Part shown: one piece after another, positions 50,793-60,215 of the stretch | Layout of the letters: the number at the start of each line of letters is the position of its first letter | How positions within the stretch are numbered: the first letter of the stretch is position 1 | DNA from: Cedecea lapagei | GTDB taxonomy: Bacteria; Pseudomonadota; Gammaproteobacteria; Enterobacterales; Enterobacteriaceae | Reading direction: 5' to 3' | Length of the DNA stretch: 64,000 nucleotides | Assembly (NCBI RefSeq): GCF_900635955.1 | Contig: NZ_LR134201.1 | Span: 2,976,001-3,040,000, forward strand | Position numbers and translations under genes: made by a program | The notes under the pieces: generated by a model | The model's database searches: none | Seen by the model: only the letters and a program-made list of their open reading frames with translations | Told to the model about the DNA's origin: nothing

Positions 50793-51762
50793 TCTGCTAA
50801 AACGCCGCTCTCCGTGGCTTGCCTTTGCCGGGCTGCTCGCCTTTTCAACCTACAGCAATGCTTCAGAGAGTGGTCCGGAACAACTTCGTATTGGGTATCA
50901 AAAGGGATCGGTCAGCATGGTGCTGGCCAAAAGCCACCAGCTGCTGGAAAAGCAGTATCCGAAGACCAAAGTCTCGTGGGTGGAATTTCCTGCCGGGCCA
51001 CAAATGCTTGAGGCGCTGAACGTTGGCAGCATCGATATAGGCAGTACGGGAGACATCCCGCCGATCTTTGCCCAGGCCGCAGGGGCCGATCTGTTGTACG
51101 TGGGCGCCGAGCCGCCCAAACCTCAGGCAGAAGTGATCCTGGTGCCGGAAAATAGCCCGCTGAAAACCGTTGCCGATTTAAAAGGTCATAAAATCGCCTT
51201 CCAGAAGGGCTCCAGTTCGCACAACCTGGTGCTGCGCGCGCTGCAGAAAGCCGGGCTGAAATTTTCCGATATTCAGCCCGCTTACCTGACTCCGGCCGAC
51301 GCGCGGGCTGCTTTTCAGCAGGGCAACGTAGACGCCTGGGCCATCTGGGATCCGTACTATTCGGCGGCGCTGCTAAACGGCGGCGTCCGCGTCTTAACCG
51401 ACGGCAGCGAGCTTAATCAGACCGGATCTTTCTATTTAGCCTCGCGCCCTTATGCGCAGGCCAATGGCGTATTTCTCCAGCAGGTGCTGAAAGCCTTTAG
51501 CGACGCCGATACGCTTACCCGCACCCAGCGAACGGAAAGCGTCTCGCTGCTCGCCAAAACAATGGGCCTGCCGGAGCCGGTGATCGCCAGTTATCTCGAC
51601 CATCGTCCCCCCTCTGAAATTACACCGGTAAACGAATCCACCGCGGCTAAACAGCAAAACACCGCGGATCTATTTTATGAAAACCACCTTGTTCCGAAGA
51701 AAGTCGATATTCGCACCCGCATCTGGCAGCCCACCGGCACGACACAAGGAGCTAAGTCATGA
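50785..51762 (+). CDS. ssuA: SsuA, aliphatic sulfonate-binding protein
   Basis: ATG at 50785 (GGGGAG upstream) gives 325 residues with signal peptide WLAFAGLLAFSTYSNA. The mature start PEQLRIGYQKGSVSMVLAKS and the block GSIDIGSTGDIPPIFAQAAG are typical of NitT/TauT/SsuA binding proteins. It delivers alkanesulfonates to SsuBC. Its stop overlaps the ssuD start by 4 bases. Confidence 0.95.
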   Translation: MFNLLKRRSPWLAFAGLLAFSTYSNASESGPEQLRIGYQKGSVSMVLAKSHQLLEKQYPKTKVSWVEFPAGPQMLEALNVGSIDIGSTGDIPPIFAQAAGADLLYVGAEPPKPQAEVILVPENSPLKTVADLKGHKIAFQKGSSSHNLVLRALQKAGLKFSDIQPAYLTPADARAAFQQGNVDAWAIWDPYYSAALLNGGVRVLTDGSELNQTGSFYLASRPYAQANGVFLQQVLKAFSDADTLTRTQRTESVSLLAKTMGLPEPVIASYLDHRPPSEITPVNESTAAKQQNTADLFYENHLVPKKVDIRTRIWQPTGTTQGAKS

Positions 51763-52905
51763 GTCTGAATCTGTTCTGGTTTTTACCTACCCACGGTGAT
51801 GGTCACTATCTTGGCAGCGAGACAGGTGCTCGCCCGGTTGACTACGGCTATCTGCAGCAAATCGCGCAGGCAGCCGATCGCATCGGCTTTACCGGCGTGC
51901 TGATCCCGACCGGACGCTCCTGCGAGGATGCCTGGCTGGTTGCCGCCTCAATGATCCCCGTAACCCAGCGGCTTAAATTTTTAGTCGCCCTGCGCCCGAG
52001 CGTGGTTTCCCCCACCCTTGCCGCGCGCCAGGCCGCCACGCTTGATCGCCTTTCCAACGGCCGGGCATTGTTCAACCTGGTGACCGGGGGCGATGCCGAA
52101 GAGCTGGCTGCGGAAGGGGTATTTCTCGATCACCAGGAGCGCTATGAGGCCTCGGCAGAATTTACCCGCATCTGGCGCCGCGTACTGGAAGGCGAAACCG
52201 TTGACTACGAGGGCAAACACATAAAGGTGAAAGGCGCGAAGCTGCTCTATCCCCCGGTTCAGCAGCCGCGGCCTCCGCTCTATTTTGGCGGCTCTTCCGA
52301 TGCCGCGCAGGATCTGGCGGCCGAACAGGTTGATCTTTACCTGACCTGGGGTGAGCCCCCGCACCTGGTGAAGGAGAAAATAGATCAGGTCCGGGCGAAG
52401 GCCGCAGCTCAGGGGCGTGAGGTGCGTTTTGGCATCCGTCTGCACGTTATCGTGCGCGAAACTAACGAAGAGGCCTGGCAGGCCAGCAAACCGGCTTATT
52501 TCACACCTCGATGACATCACCATTGCTAAAGCGCAGGCCGCCTTTGCACGCAGCGACTCCGTTGGTCAGCAGCGCATGGCCGCCCTGCACGGCGGCAAAC
52601 GAGACAAGCTGGAAATCAGCCCAAACCTGTGGGCTGGCGTAGGGCTGGTTCGCGGTGGCGCAGGAACCGCGCTGGTGGGCGATGGGCCGACCGTTGCGGC
52701 CCGCATTAATGAATATGCCGAGCTGGGCATCGACAGTTTTATCCTCTCCGGCTATCCGCACCTGGAAGAGGCTTACCGCGCCGGTGAACTGCTGTTCCCG
52801 CACCTTGATGTCGCTATCCCCGAAATTCCTCAGCCGCGACAGGTCCAGGAGAAAGGGGAAGTGGTCGCCAATGACTTTATCCCGAGAAAAGTGGCGCAAA
52901 GCTAG
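51759..52905 (+). pseudogene. ssuD: SsuD, FMNH2-dependent alkanesulfonate monooxygenase, frameshifted
   Basis: SsuD cleaves alkanesulfonates to aldehyde and sulfite using O2 and FMNH2 from SsuE. The first frame (51759-52514) matches E. coli SsuD through RLHVIVRETNEEAWQAS, including C54 (GRSCEDAW) and H228, then reads KPAYFTPR and stops. The rest (RLISHLDDITIAKAQAAFAR to NDFIPRKVAQS) continues in the next frame to 52905. A single extra base in AAA at 52488-52490 (GCCAGCAAACCGG) accounts for the break; removing one A restores a continuous frame of 381 codons like E. coli. The truncated protein would lack the C-terminal third of the barrel. Either a real recent mutation or a sequencing error. 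Confidence 0.93.
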
Positions 52906-52914
52906 GGAGGCAGC

Positions 52915-53706
52915 ATGACGGTATTCACCCACAAAGTCTTGCTGCGGCTGGCGCCCTGGGCGCTGCCGGTAGCCATTGTGCTTTTCTGGCAGCTGGCCTC
53001 CTCCATGGGCTGGCTTTCATCGCGCATTTTGCCCTCTCCGGAAGGCGTCGTGCTGGCGTTCTTGAGCCTCTCGGCCAGCGGTGAGCTCTGGCAGCATCTG
53101 GCCATCAGCTCGTGGCGCGCGGCGATCGGTTTTAGCATTGGAGGATCGCTGGGCCTGATTTTAGGCCTGATTAGCGGCCTGTCACGCTGGGGAGAACGCC
53201 TGCTGGACAGCTCCATTCAGATGCTGCGCAACGTGCCGCATCTTGCCCTGATCCCGCTGGTGATCCTTTGGTTTGGCATCGACGAAACGGCCAAGATCTT
53301 CCTGGTGGCGCTCGGCACCCTGTTCCCGATTTATATCAATACCTGGCACGGCATCCGTAATATCGATCGCGGCCTGCTGGAGATGGCGCGCAGCTACGGG
53401 CTTTCCGGTTTCAGCCTGTTTGTTCACGTCATACTGCCGGGCGCATTACCGTCAATTATGGTCGGCGTGCGTTTTGCCCTTGGGCTAATGTGGCTGACGC
53501 TCATCGTCGCGGAAACCATCTCTGCAAACTCAGGGATTGGCTATCTGGCGATGAATGCCAGGGAGTTTCTGCAAACCGATGTGGTGGTCGTGGCCATTAT
53601 TCTTTACGCGCTGCTGGGCAAACTCGCCGACGTCAGCGCCCGCCTGCTGGAGCGCGTCTGGTTACGCTGGCATCCGGCTTATCAGCTAAGGGAGGAGACG
53701 GTATGA
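52915..53706 (+). CDS. ssuC: SsuC, sulfonate ABC permease
   Basis: The 263-residue protein has about six membrane segments and the EAA-type loop MARSYGLSGFSLFVHVILPG followed by ALPSIMVGVRFALGLMWL. It is the permease for alkanesulfonates. It begins 9 bases after the ssuD stop and overlaps ssuB by 4 bases (ATGA). Confidence 0.95.
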   Translation: MTVFTHKVLLRLAPWALPVAIVLFWQLASSMGWLSSRILPSPEGVVLAFLSLSASGELWQHLAISSWRAAIGFSIGGSLGLILGLISGLSRWGERLLDSSIQMLRNVPHLALIPLVILWFGIDETAKIFLVALGTLFPIYINTWHGIRNIDRGLLEMARSYGLSGFSLFVHVILPGALPSIMVGVRFALGLMWLTLIVAETISANSGIGYLAMNAREFLQTDVVVVAIILYALLGKLADVSARLLERVWLRWHPAYQLREETV

Positions 53707-54473
53707 CAACAGCTCGTCTGAATCAGGGCACGCCGCTGTGGCTAAACGGCGTCGGTAAACGCTATGGCGAAAAAGTTATCCTTAACCAGCTCGAACTGCG
53801 AATCCCCGCCGGGCAGTTTGTGGCGGTGGTTGGCCGCAGCGGCGGCGGTAAAAGCACGCTGCTGCGCCTGCTTGCCGGGCTGGAGGCGCCTAATCACGGC
53901 GCGTTATACGCCGGCAGCGCGCCTCTGCGTGAGAGCCAGGACGACACCCGGCTGATGTTCCAGGACGACAGGCTGCTGCCGTGGAAAACGGTGATAGACA
54001 ACGTCGGGCTTGGGCTGAAAAACAACTGGCGCGAGGCGGCGCTTCAGGCGCTTACCGCCGTGGGTCTTGAAAATCGAGCCGCTGAGTGGCCAGCCGCCCT
54101 TTCCGGTGGACAAAAGCAGCGCGTTGCGCTGGCAAGGGCGCTCATTCATCGCCCACGCTTGTTGCTGCTTGATGAGCCTCTGGGTGCGCTGGATGCCCTG
54201 ACCCGCATCGAAATGCAGGAGCTGATTGTCTCTTTATGGCAGGAGCACGGCTTTACGGTGCTTTTGGTGACCCATGACGTCAGCGAGGCGGTGGCTATGG
54301 CCGATCGCGTGCTGCTGATAGAAGAAGGGAAAATTGGCCTGGATCTGACGGTCGATTTACCTCGCCCGCGCCGACTGGGATCGGTGAAGCTGGCCGAGCT
54401 GGAGGCTGAGGTACTGGCAAGAGTGATGAAGCGAGGTTCAGAAGAGCCGGCTCGCGAAGTGCGCACCGGCTGA
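53703..54473 (+). CDS. ssuB: SsuB, sulfonate ABC ATPase
   Basis: ATG at 53703 with GGAGG upstream gives 256 residues. Walker A GRSGGGKS (44-51), Q-loop LMFQDDRLLPW, signature LSGGQKQR, Walker B LLLLDEPLGALD and H-loop VTHDVSEA are complete. It energises SsuC. The frame is open far upstream inside ssuC, but only this start has a ribosome site. Confidence 0.96.
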   Translation: MTTARLNQGTPLWLNGVGKRYGEKVILNQLELRIPAGQFVAVVGRSGGGKSTLLRLLAGLEAPNHGALYAGSAPLRESQDDTRLMFQDDRLLPWKTVIDNVGLGLKNNWREAALQALTAVGLENRAAEWPAALSGGQKQRVALARALIHRPRLLLLDEPLGALDALTRIEMQELIVSLWQEHGFTVLLVTHDVSEAVAMADRVLLIEEGKIGLDLTVDLPRPRRLGSVKLAELEAEVLARVMKRGSEEPAREVRTG

Positions 54474-54480
54474 GTTTATA

Positions 54481-54505
54481 CCCTCTCCCCGGAGGGAGAG
54501 GGGAA
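54481..54505. terminator. GC-rich palindrome between convergent ssuB and pepN
   Basis: CCCTCTCCC and GGGAGAGGG form a perfect 9-base stem around CGGA, located 7 bases after the ssuB stop and 5 bases beyond the pepN stop. T-runs are weak, so termination efficiency is uncertain. Confidence 0.55.
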
Positions 54506-54509
54506 AAGC

Positions 54510-57122
54510 TTATGCCAGCGCCTTGGCAATCTTCTCGAACAGATCACCGGACAGGTTCTCCAGCCCTTTCAACTGCTCCAGCGCGGCGCGCATCTTAGCC
54601 TGACGCTCCGCGTCATAACGCTTCAGGCGAATCAGCGGCTCAACCAGACGAGAAGCTATCTGCGGGTTGCGGCTGTTCAGCTCGGTCAACATCTCCACCA
54701 TAAACTGGTAGCCGCTGCCGTCTTTGGCGTGGAACGCTGCCGGGTTGCCTGAAGCAAAGGCACCGATCAGAGAGCGAACGCGGTTCGGGTTGCCCAGGCT
54801 GAAGGAGCGGTGGTTAAGCAGCTCACGCACTTTAGCCAGCGTATTACTCGCCGGGCTCGTCGCCTGCAGAACAAACCACTTATCCATCACCAGACCATCT
54901 TTGTGCCACTTCTCATCGTACTGCGCCAGCAGCTCTTCACGGCAAGGCAGCTGCGCGGCCACGGCTGCAGACAGCGCGGCGATGGAGTCGGTCATGTTGT
55001 CAGCCTGCTGATACTGCTCACGCACCAGCTGCTCAGCGAGTTCAACGTCGCCAAATGCCAGATAGCGCAGGCAGGTGTTGCGCAGCGCGCGTTTACCGAT
55101 GTCACCATGATCCACACGATAGCCGTCGAGCTTATTGGCGTTGTAGATGGCCAGGAACTCGTCGGCCAGCTCCGCCGCCAGGGTCCGGGTCAGCGCACCG
55201 TGAACTTCGGCAATGGCGATCGGATCGATGGTCTGGAACAGCTCGGCGATTTCATTCTGCGAAGGCAGCGTCAGGATCTCCGCGGCCAGCGCCGGATCAA
55301 TCTTCTCATCCAGCAGAATGGCGCGGAACGCATCCGCAACGTGCAGCGGCAGAGAAAGAGGCTGCCCCTGCTGGCTGCGGTTGACGTTGATCTTGATATA
55401 GGTTGCCAGCAGGCTCTGCGCCGCATCCCAGCGGGAGAAGTCGTTACGCGCGTGGCGCATCAGGAACGTCAGCTGCTGGTCGCTCCATTTATACTCAAGC
55501 TTCACCGGCGCAGAGAATTCGCGCAGCAGAGACGGGACCGGCTGGAAGTAGACGTTGTCGAAGACAAAGGTCTGCTCTGCCTGAGTCACGTTCAGTACGT
55601 GGTGCACCGGATGGCCATCTTTCTGCAGCGGGATCACCTTCCCTTCGTTATCGTACAGCTCGATATCAAACGGGATATGCAGCGGATGTTTTTCCTGCTG
55701 TTCGGCGGTCGGCGGAGTCATCTGGCTGATGGTGAGCGTGTACTGCTCGGTTTCCGGATCGTAGTCGTCACGCACGGTCACGACCGGCGTACCGGCCTGG
55801 CTATACCAGCGGCGGAAATGGGACAGGTCAACGTTAGAGGCATCTTCCATCGCCTGCACGAAGTCATCGCAGGTTGCCGCGCTGCCGTCGTGGCGCTCAA
55901 AGTAGAGCTGCATCCCTTTCTGGAAGTTCTCTTCGCCCAGCAGCGTGTGCAGCATACGAATCACTTCCGACCCCTTCTCATATACCGTCAGGGTATAGAA
56001 GTTATTCATCTCAATAACTTTGTCCGGGCGGATCGGGTGCGCCATAGGGCTTGCGTCTTCGGCAAACTGCATGGCGCGCATGGTGCGCACGTTCTGAATA
56101 CGGTTTACCGCCCTAGAACCCAGGTCAGAGCTAAACTCCTGGTCGCGGAAGACGGTCAGCCCTTCTTTCAGGCTCAGCTGGAACCAGTCGCGACAGGTGA
56201 CGCGGTTACCGGTCCAGTTGTGGAAGTATTCGTGGCCGATAACGCGTTCTATATCAAGGTAATCTTTATCGGTTGCGGTTTCGGCGCGGGCAAGGACATA
56301 CTTGGAGTTAAAGATGTTCAGCCCTTTGTTTTCCATCGCGCCCATATTAAAGAAGTCAACGGCGACAATCATATAGATGTCGAGGTCATACTCCAGCCCG
56401 AAACGGGTTTCATCCCACTTCATCGATGCCTTCAGCGAGGTCATCGCCCAGTCGGCGCGATCGAGGTTGCCGCGGTCAACGAACAGCTCCAGCGCAACAT
56501 CGCGCCCGGAACGGGTTTTGAAGCTGTCGCGCAGGACGTCAAAATCGCCCGCCACCAGCGCAAACAGATAGCAAGGTTTTGGGAACGGATCCTGCCATTG
56601 CACCCAGTGACGGCCATTTTCCAGCTCACCTTCGGCAATGCGGTTGCCGTTAGCCAGTAAATAAGGATATTTGCTTTTATCCGCGATGACTTTGGTCGTG
56701 AAGCGCGCCAGCACGTCCGGGCGATCCAGGTACCAGGTAATATGGTGGAAGCCTTCTGCTTCGCATTGGGTACACAGGGCCTCGCCGGACTGATAGAGCC
56801 CTTCGAGCGCAGTATTGGTCGCCGGGCTGATCTCGTTCACAATCGTCAGCGTAAAGGTATCCGGCACCTGCTCCAGGATAAGCGCGCCATCCTGCTGGCG
56901 GTAATGCTGCCATGGCGTCCCGTTTACGGCGATGGAGACCAGCGTAAGGTCTTCACCATCAAGCTGCAGCGGTGCGCCCGCTTCGCCCTGACGGACAATT
57001 TTACTGACCGCAGTCACCTGCGTTTTTGTGGCATCAAGGTCAAAGGTCAAATCGATATCGGTTATCGTATAATCCGCCGCGCGATAATCGTGGCGATATT
57101 TGGCTTGTGGCTGTTGTGTCAT
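54510..57122 (-). CDS. pepN: Aminopeptidase N
   Basis: The 870-residue zinc metallopeptidase (M1 family) removes N-terminal residues in the last steps of cytosolic protein breakdown. GAMEN (about 260) and the zinc-binding HEYFHNWTGNRVTCRDWFQL with the downstream glutamate in LKEGLTVF (gluzincin motif) are intact. Length is the same as E. coli PepN. It is transcribed alone, convergent with the ssu operon. Confidence 0.97.
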   Translation of the reverse strand: MTQQPQAKYRHDYRAADYTITDIDLTFDLDATKTQVTAVSKIVRQGEAGAPLQLDGEDLTLVSIAVNGTPWQHYRQQDGALILEQVPDTFTLTIVNEISPATNTALEGLYQSGEALCTQCEAEGFHHITWYLDRPDVLARFTTKVIADKSKYPYLLANGNRIAEGELENGRHWVQWQDPFPKPCYLFALVAGDFDVLRDSFKTRSGRDVALELFVDRGNLDRADWAMTSLKASMKWDETRFGLEYDLDIYMIVAVDFFNMGAMENKGLNIFNSKYVLARAETATDKDYLDIERVIGHEYFHNWTGNRVTCRDWFQLSLKEGLTVFRDQEFSSDLGSRAVNRIQNVRTMRAMQFAEDASPMAHPIRPDKVIEMNNFYTLTVYEKGSEVIRMLHTLLGEENFQKGMQLYFERHDGSAATCDDFVQAMEDASNVDLSHFRRWYSQAGTPVVTVRDDYDPETEQYTLTISQMTPPTAEQQEKHPLHIPFDIELYDNEGKVIPLQKDGHPVHHVLNVTQAEQTFVFDNVYFQPVPSLLREFSAPVKLEYKWSDQQLTFLMRHARNDFSRWDAAQSLLATYIKINVNRSQQGQPLSLPLHVADAFRAILLDEKIDPALAAEILTLPSQNEIAELFQTIDPIAIAEVHGALTRTLAAELADEFLAIYNANKLDGYRVDHGDIGKRALRNTCLRYLAFGDVELAEQLVREQYQQADNMTDSIAALSAAVAAQLPCREELLAQYDEKWHKDGLVMDKWFVLQATSPASNTLAKVRELLNHRSFSLGNPNRVRSLIGAFASGNPAAFHAKDGSGYQFMVEMLTELNSRNPQIASRLVEPLIRLKRYDAERQAKMRAALEQLKGLENLSGDLFEKIAKALA

Positions 57123-57325
57123 AAAAAACCTTATACATCGTCCGTAAGATAACGAACTTCAGTCTATTCCTGTTGCAGGAATGTTGCTATGCAGAATCTT
57201 CATCTTAGCCATCCGCTAAGCTAAATTTTTTGCCGGTTTATGCGTTATTAAGCCTTTCTCTCGCCCGGAACTCTTCTTTTACCTCTGCCACTTAGCAACA
57301 CCCCTTCCTCCAGAGAGAAATAAAC

Positions 57326-58570
57326 ATGCGTATTCCGCCTTCCGGCCCAATGGCGTTTCACCAGGCCGTTGCCCAAAACGATGTCGCCACCATCCAAAAG
57401 CTCAGGCAGCAGGGCTATAAACCTGTGGCACTGGACCAGCAAGGGAACTCGCCTCTGGATGCCCTGGCCCATCGTCGGGATATCGACGGCACCACGCGCG
57501 CCCAGCTTTATCGGAGCCTTTTGGCTTCACTGAATCCCAGCGCACCGCCTGGCTATATCAAACCGGAAGCATTTCATGGCTCTCCGTGGGGGTTTGAAAT
57601 ACTACGCAGCGGCGCTTTAAAAGGGGGAGTGAACGACCCAAAAGGCGGCTCCCAGTCGCTGGAAGGAAAAGTGTTTTTTTCTGACCGTACGCGAGAGTCG
57701 AGCAACAAATTTGAAACGCGTGAGAACCTGCGCCAGAAACCGAGGGTTTACGCAAAGGGACTGGGTATTAAGCCCACAACGGTAGAGACGCGTTCAAATC
57801 TATACGTGCTGAGTAAAGCAATTAATCACGCCGCGTCTGCCAGACATTTCCCGGCATCAACGCTGATGCTAAAAAGCAGTAATAACCTTGAAGAGGCAGT
57901 TTATGACAGCCTGGTGCGCCTGCTCTCAAACAATGGCTACCGGTTAAAAAAGGAGACGCCAGAGCAGATCCTGCAGCAGACGGGCGTACCTGCCCACATC
58001 AAATTTGTTGATAACAGCCATCCTCCCGACAGCGAGCAAACGCGCAAACTTATCAGCAACGCGTTCCAGCGTATTGAGAATGAGATGACAGAGGGGAAGT
58101 TGCCGTTTCTGAATCTGCTCAACGACGGGCAGACCCTTCCGCTGGTGTTTGGCTTCAGTAAAGTTAACAACCTGAAGACGCACACCATCCATAACTCATT
58201 GAGCAATACGGCCTCAATGTTTAACTACCAGGCTGAAAATCATCCTCTGAGCGGCACGGCCAACGGTGGAAAGCTGAAGGAGATCGAGGTTAAATCCCTC
58301 GCCGATCTCGCCACATTGACGCTGGCCTGCAGGGTACGGAATGTGGCGCTGCCCAAAGACACGCTGATTCGCATCAACCCAACGCCTAATGAAAAAAAGC
58401 AGCATGGCCTGAAGGCTCTTTACCTGGATGCCTCTGCGCTTGCCAGGTTCAGCAATGCGTTACTGGACGGAGGCGCAACGGACATGGGAAGAATGACGCT
58501 CAGCGAGCTTCAGTCCCTGAATCATCGGCTGCGTGACAAAGCAGAGAATGGCAGCCTGCGTATTCGTTAA
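57326..58570 (+). CDS. Hypothetical protein with N-terminal ankyrin-like repeat (possible effector or toxin)
   Basis: The 414-residue protein is not a core enterobacterial gene; in E. coli pepN and pncB are neighbours. Residues 8-50 (MAFHQAVAQNDVATIQKLRQ followed by QGYKPVALDQQGNSPLDALA) match one to two ankyrin repeats. Residues 84-125 read FHGSPWGFEILRSGALKGGV and then GKVFFSDRTRESSNKF; an H-G-S motif followed by a short strand and a FFSD motif is reminiscent of ADP-ribosyltransferase-like folds, but this is only suggestive. The rest is mixed alpha/beta without signal peptide or membrane segments. AGAGAG precedes the ATG. A strong terminator at 58579 closes a one-gene unit. Ankyrin-bearing proteins of this size occur among type III effectors; no secretion genes are in the window. 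Confidence 0.75.
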   Translation: MRIPPSGPMAFHQAVAQNDVATIQKLRQQGYKPVALDQQGNSPLDALAHRRDIDGTTRAQLYRSLLASLNPSAPPGYIKPEAFHGSPWGFEILRSGALKGGVNDPKGGSQSLEGKVFFSDRTRESSNKFETRENLRQKPRVYAKGLGIKPTTVETRSNLYVLSKAINHAASARHFPASTLMLKSSNNLEEAVYDSLVRLLSNNGYRLKKETPEQILQQTGVPAHIKFVDNSHPPDSEQTRKLISNAFQRIENEMTEGKLPFLNLLNDGQTLPLVFGFSKVNNLKTHTIHNSLSNTASMFNYQAENHPLSGTANGGKLKEIEVKSLADLATLTLACRVRNVALPKDTLIRINPTPNEKKQHGLKALYLDASALARFSNALLDGGATDMGRMTLSELQSLNHRLRDKAENGSLRIR

Positions 58571-58578
58571 TAACGAGG

Positions 58579-58613
58579 AATCACCGCCGGCTGATAACCG
58601 GCGGTGATTTTGT
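58579..58613 (+). terminator. Terminator after the ankyrin-like gene
   Basis: AATCACCGCCGG and CCGGCGGTGATT pair around CTGATAA and are followed by TTGTT, 9 bases after the stop. Confidence 0.88.
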
Positions 58614-58835
58614 TGAAAACAGCGTAGTCGCACATTTTGTTTAGTACTCTAAACATCTTTTAATTCAAAGCATTGAAGCCTATTCATGCGGTCTGAAGCC
58701 CGATCGCCCCTCCCCATGCGGCCCCCTGAATGTTGTGATCCTGCTTCAATAAACGGATAATCAGGGTATACTCCCGCGTCTTTATCTGCCCGGACTGGAT
58801 GGAAACGCTCCTGTGAGAGGATGCTGAAACGCGCC

Positions 58836-60038
58836 ATGACAAGACACGCTTCCCCGATTTTGCAAACGCTTCTGGATACTGACGCCTATAAGCTTCATAT
58901 GCAGCAAGCGGTTTACCACCGCTATTACGACGTCAACGTCGCGGCGGAATTCCGCTGCCGCGGCGACGACCTGCTGGGCATTCATGCCGACGCCATTCGT
59001 GAGCAGGTAGCGGCGATGCAGCACCTTCATCTCAGCGACGAAGAATTTCACTGGCTGAAAAGCCTGCCCTTCTTCAAAGCCGACTATCTCGACTGGCTGC
59101 GCGACTTCCGCTATGACCCTGCACAAGTTCAGGTGACCAATAATCATGGTCATTTAGACATCCGCCTGAGCGGCCCGTGGCGGGAAGTCATTCTGTGGGA
59201 AGTGCCTCTGCTGGCGGTGATCAGTGAAGTCGTTCACCAGCACCGCGCTCCGGGCGTCACGCGCCAGATGGCGCTTGACCACCTCGAAACCAAACTTCAG
59301 GAATTTAACGCCCTGACGGACGGGCTCGACCTTTCCCGATTCCGGCTGATGGACTTCGGCACGCGCCGCCGCTTCTCCCGAGAAGTGCAGCAGGCCATCG
59401 TTGAGCGCCTTAAGCAGGAGCCGTGGTTTATCGGCACCAGCAACTACGATCTGGCTCGCCGCCTTGACCTTACGCCAATGGGAACTCAGGCCCACGAATG
59501 GTTCCAGGCGCATCAGCAGATAAGCCCGGATCTGGCTAATAGCCAGCGTGCAGCGCTGCAGGCGTGGCTTGACGAGTATCCTGACCAGTTAGGGATAGCC
59601 CTTACCGACTGTATTACCATGGATGCGTTCCTGCGTGACTTTGGTAAAGCGTTTGCGACCCGCTATCAGGGCCTGCGCCATGACTCAGGTGACCCGGTAG
59701 AATGGGGAGAAAAAGCCATCGCCCACTACCAAAAGCTGGGCATCGACCCGCTAAGCAAAGTGCTGGTGTTTTCAGACAACCTGGATTTGAGCAAGGCCGT
59801 AGAGCTGTACCGCCATTTTTCCTCCAGGGTTAACCTCAGCTTTGGCATCGGTACTCGCCTTACCTGCGATATTCCTCAGGTTAAACCCCTGAACATCGTG
59901 ATCAAACTTGTGGAGTGTAACGGTAAGCCAGTCGCGAAACTTTCGGACAGCCCGGGTAAAACCATCTGCCACGATAAAGCCTTTGTGCGGGCACTGCGTA
60001 AAGCTTTTGACCTGCCGTTGGTCAAAAAAGCCAGCTGA
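58836..60038 (+). CDS. pncB: Nicotinate phosphoribosyltransferase
   Basis: ATG at 58836 gives 400 residues, the E. coli length, beginning MTRHASPILQTLLDTDAYKL. PncB makes nicotinate mononucleotide from nicotinate and PRPP in NAD salvage. MGTQAHEWFQAHQQ carries the histidine that is phosphorylated during catalysis, and GLRHDSGDPVEWG with GIGTRLTCD form the active site. The in-frame ATG at 58821 touches its ribosome site and is less likely. Confidence 0.95.
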   Translation: MTRHASPILQTLLDTDAYKLHMQQAVYHRYYDVNVAAEFRCRGDDLLGIHADAIREQVAAMQHLHLSDEEFHWLKSLPFFKADYLDWLRDFRYDPAQVQVTNNHGHLDIRLSGPWREVILWEVPLLAVISEVVHQHRAPGVTRQMALDHLETKLQEFNALTDGLDLSRFRLMDFGTRRRFSREVQQAIVERLKQEPWFIGTSNYDLARRLDLTPMGTQAHEWFQAHQQISPDLANSQRAALQAWLDEYPDQLGIALTDCITMDAFLRDFGKAFATRYQGLRHDSGDPVEWGEKAIAHYQKLGIDPLSKVLVFSDNLDLSKAVELYRHFSSRVNLSFGIGTRLTCDIPQVKPLNIVIKLVECNGKPVAKLSDSPGKTICHDKAFVRALRKAFDLPLVKKAS

Positions 60039-60050
60039 TTCAGCCACCAC

Positions 60051-60078
60051 CGGTGAATAGCGGCTTCGCTATTCACCG
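60051..60078 (+). terminator. Terminator of pncB
   Basis: CGGTGAATAGC and GCTATTCACCG form an 11-base perfect stem around GGCTTC, 12 bases after the pncB stop, followed by a C/T-rich tract. Confidence 0.8.
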
Positions 60079-60215
60079 CTCCCCTCTCTTTCCTTTATTT
60101 CTTCATAAGCAACGCGAATTCTGCTTGTCTGATGGCGCGTGACAGGTAACATAGATATCCCCCATCTGTGGGTTACTGTTTTTTTTGTCATTGACCATTT
60201 AATAGAGAGAAAACT

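Noticed and set aside
54810..56660. 616-codon plus-strand open frame opposite pepN
   Set aside because: It is antisense to the complete pepN gene; long antisense frames are common opposite genes with strong codon bias. No homology features or start signal are seen.
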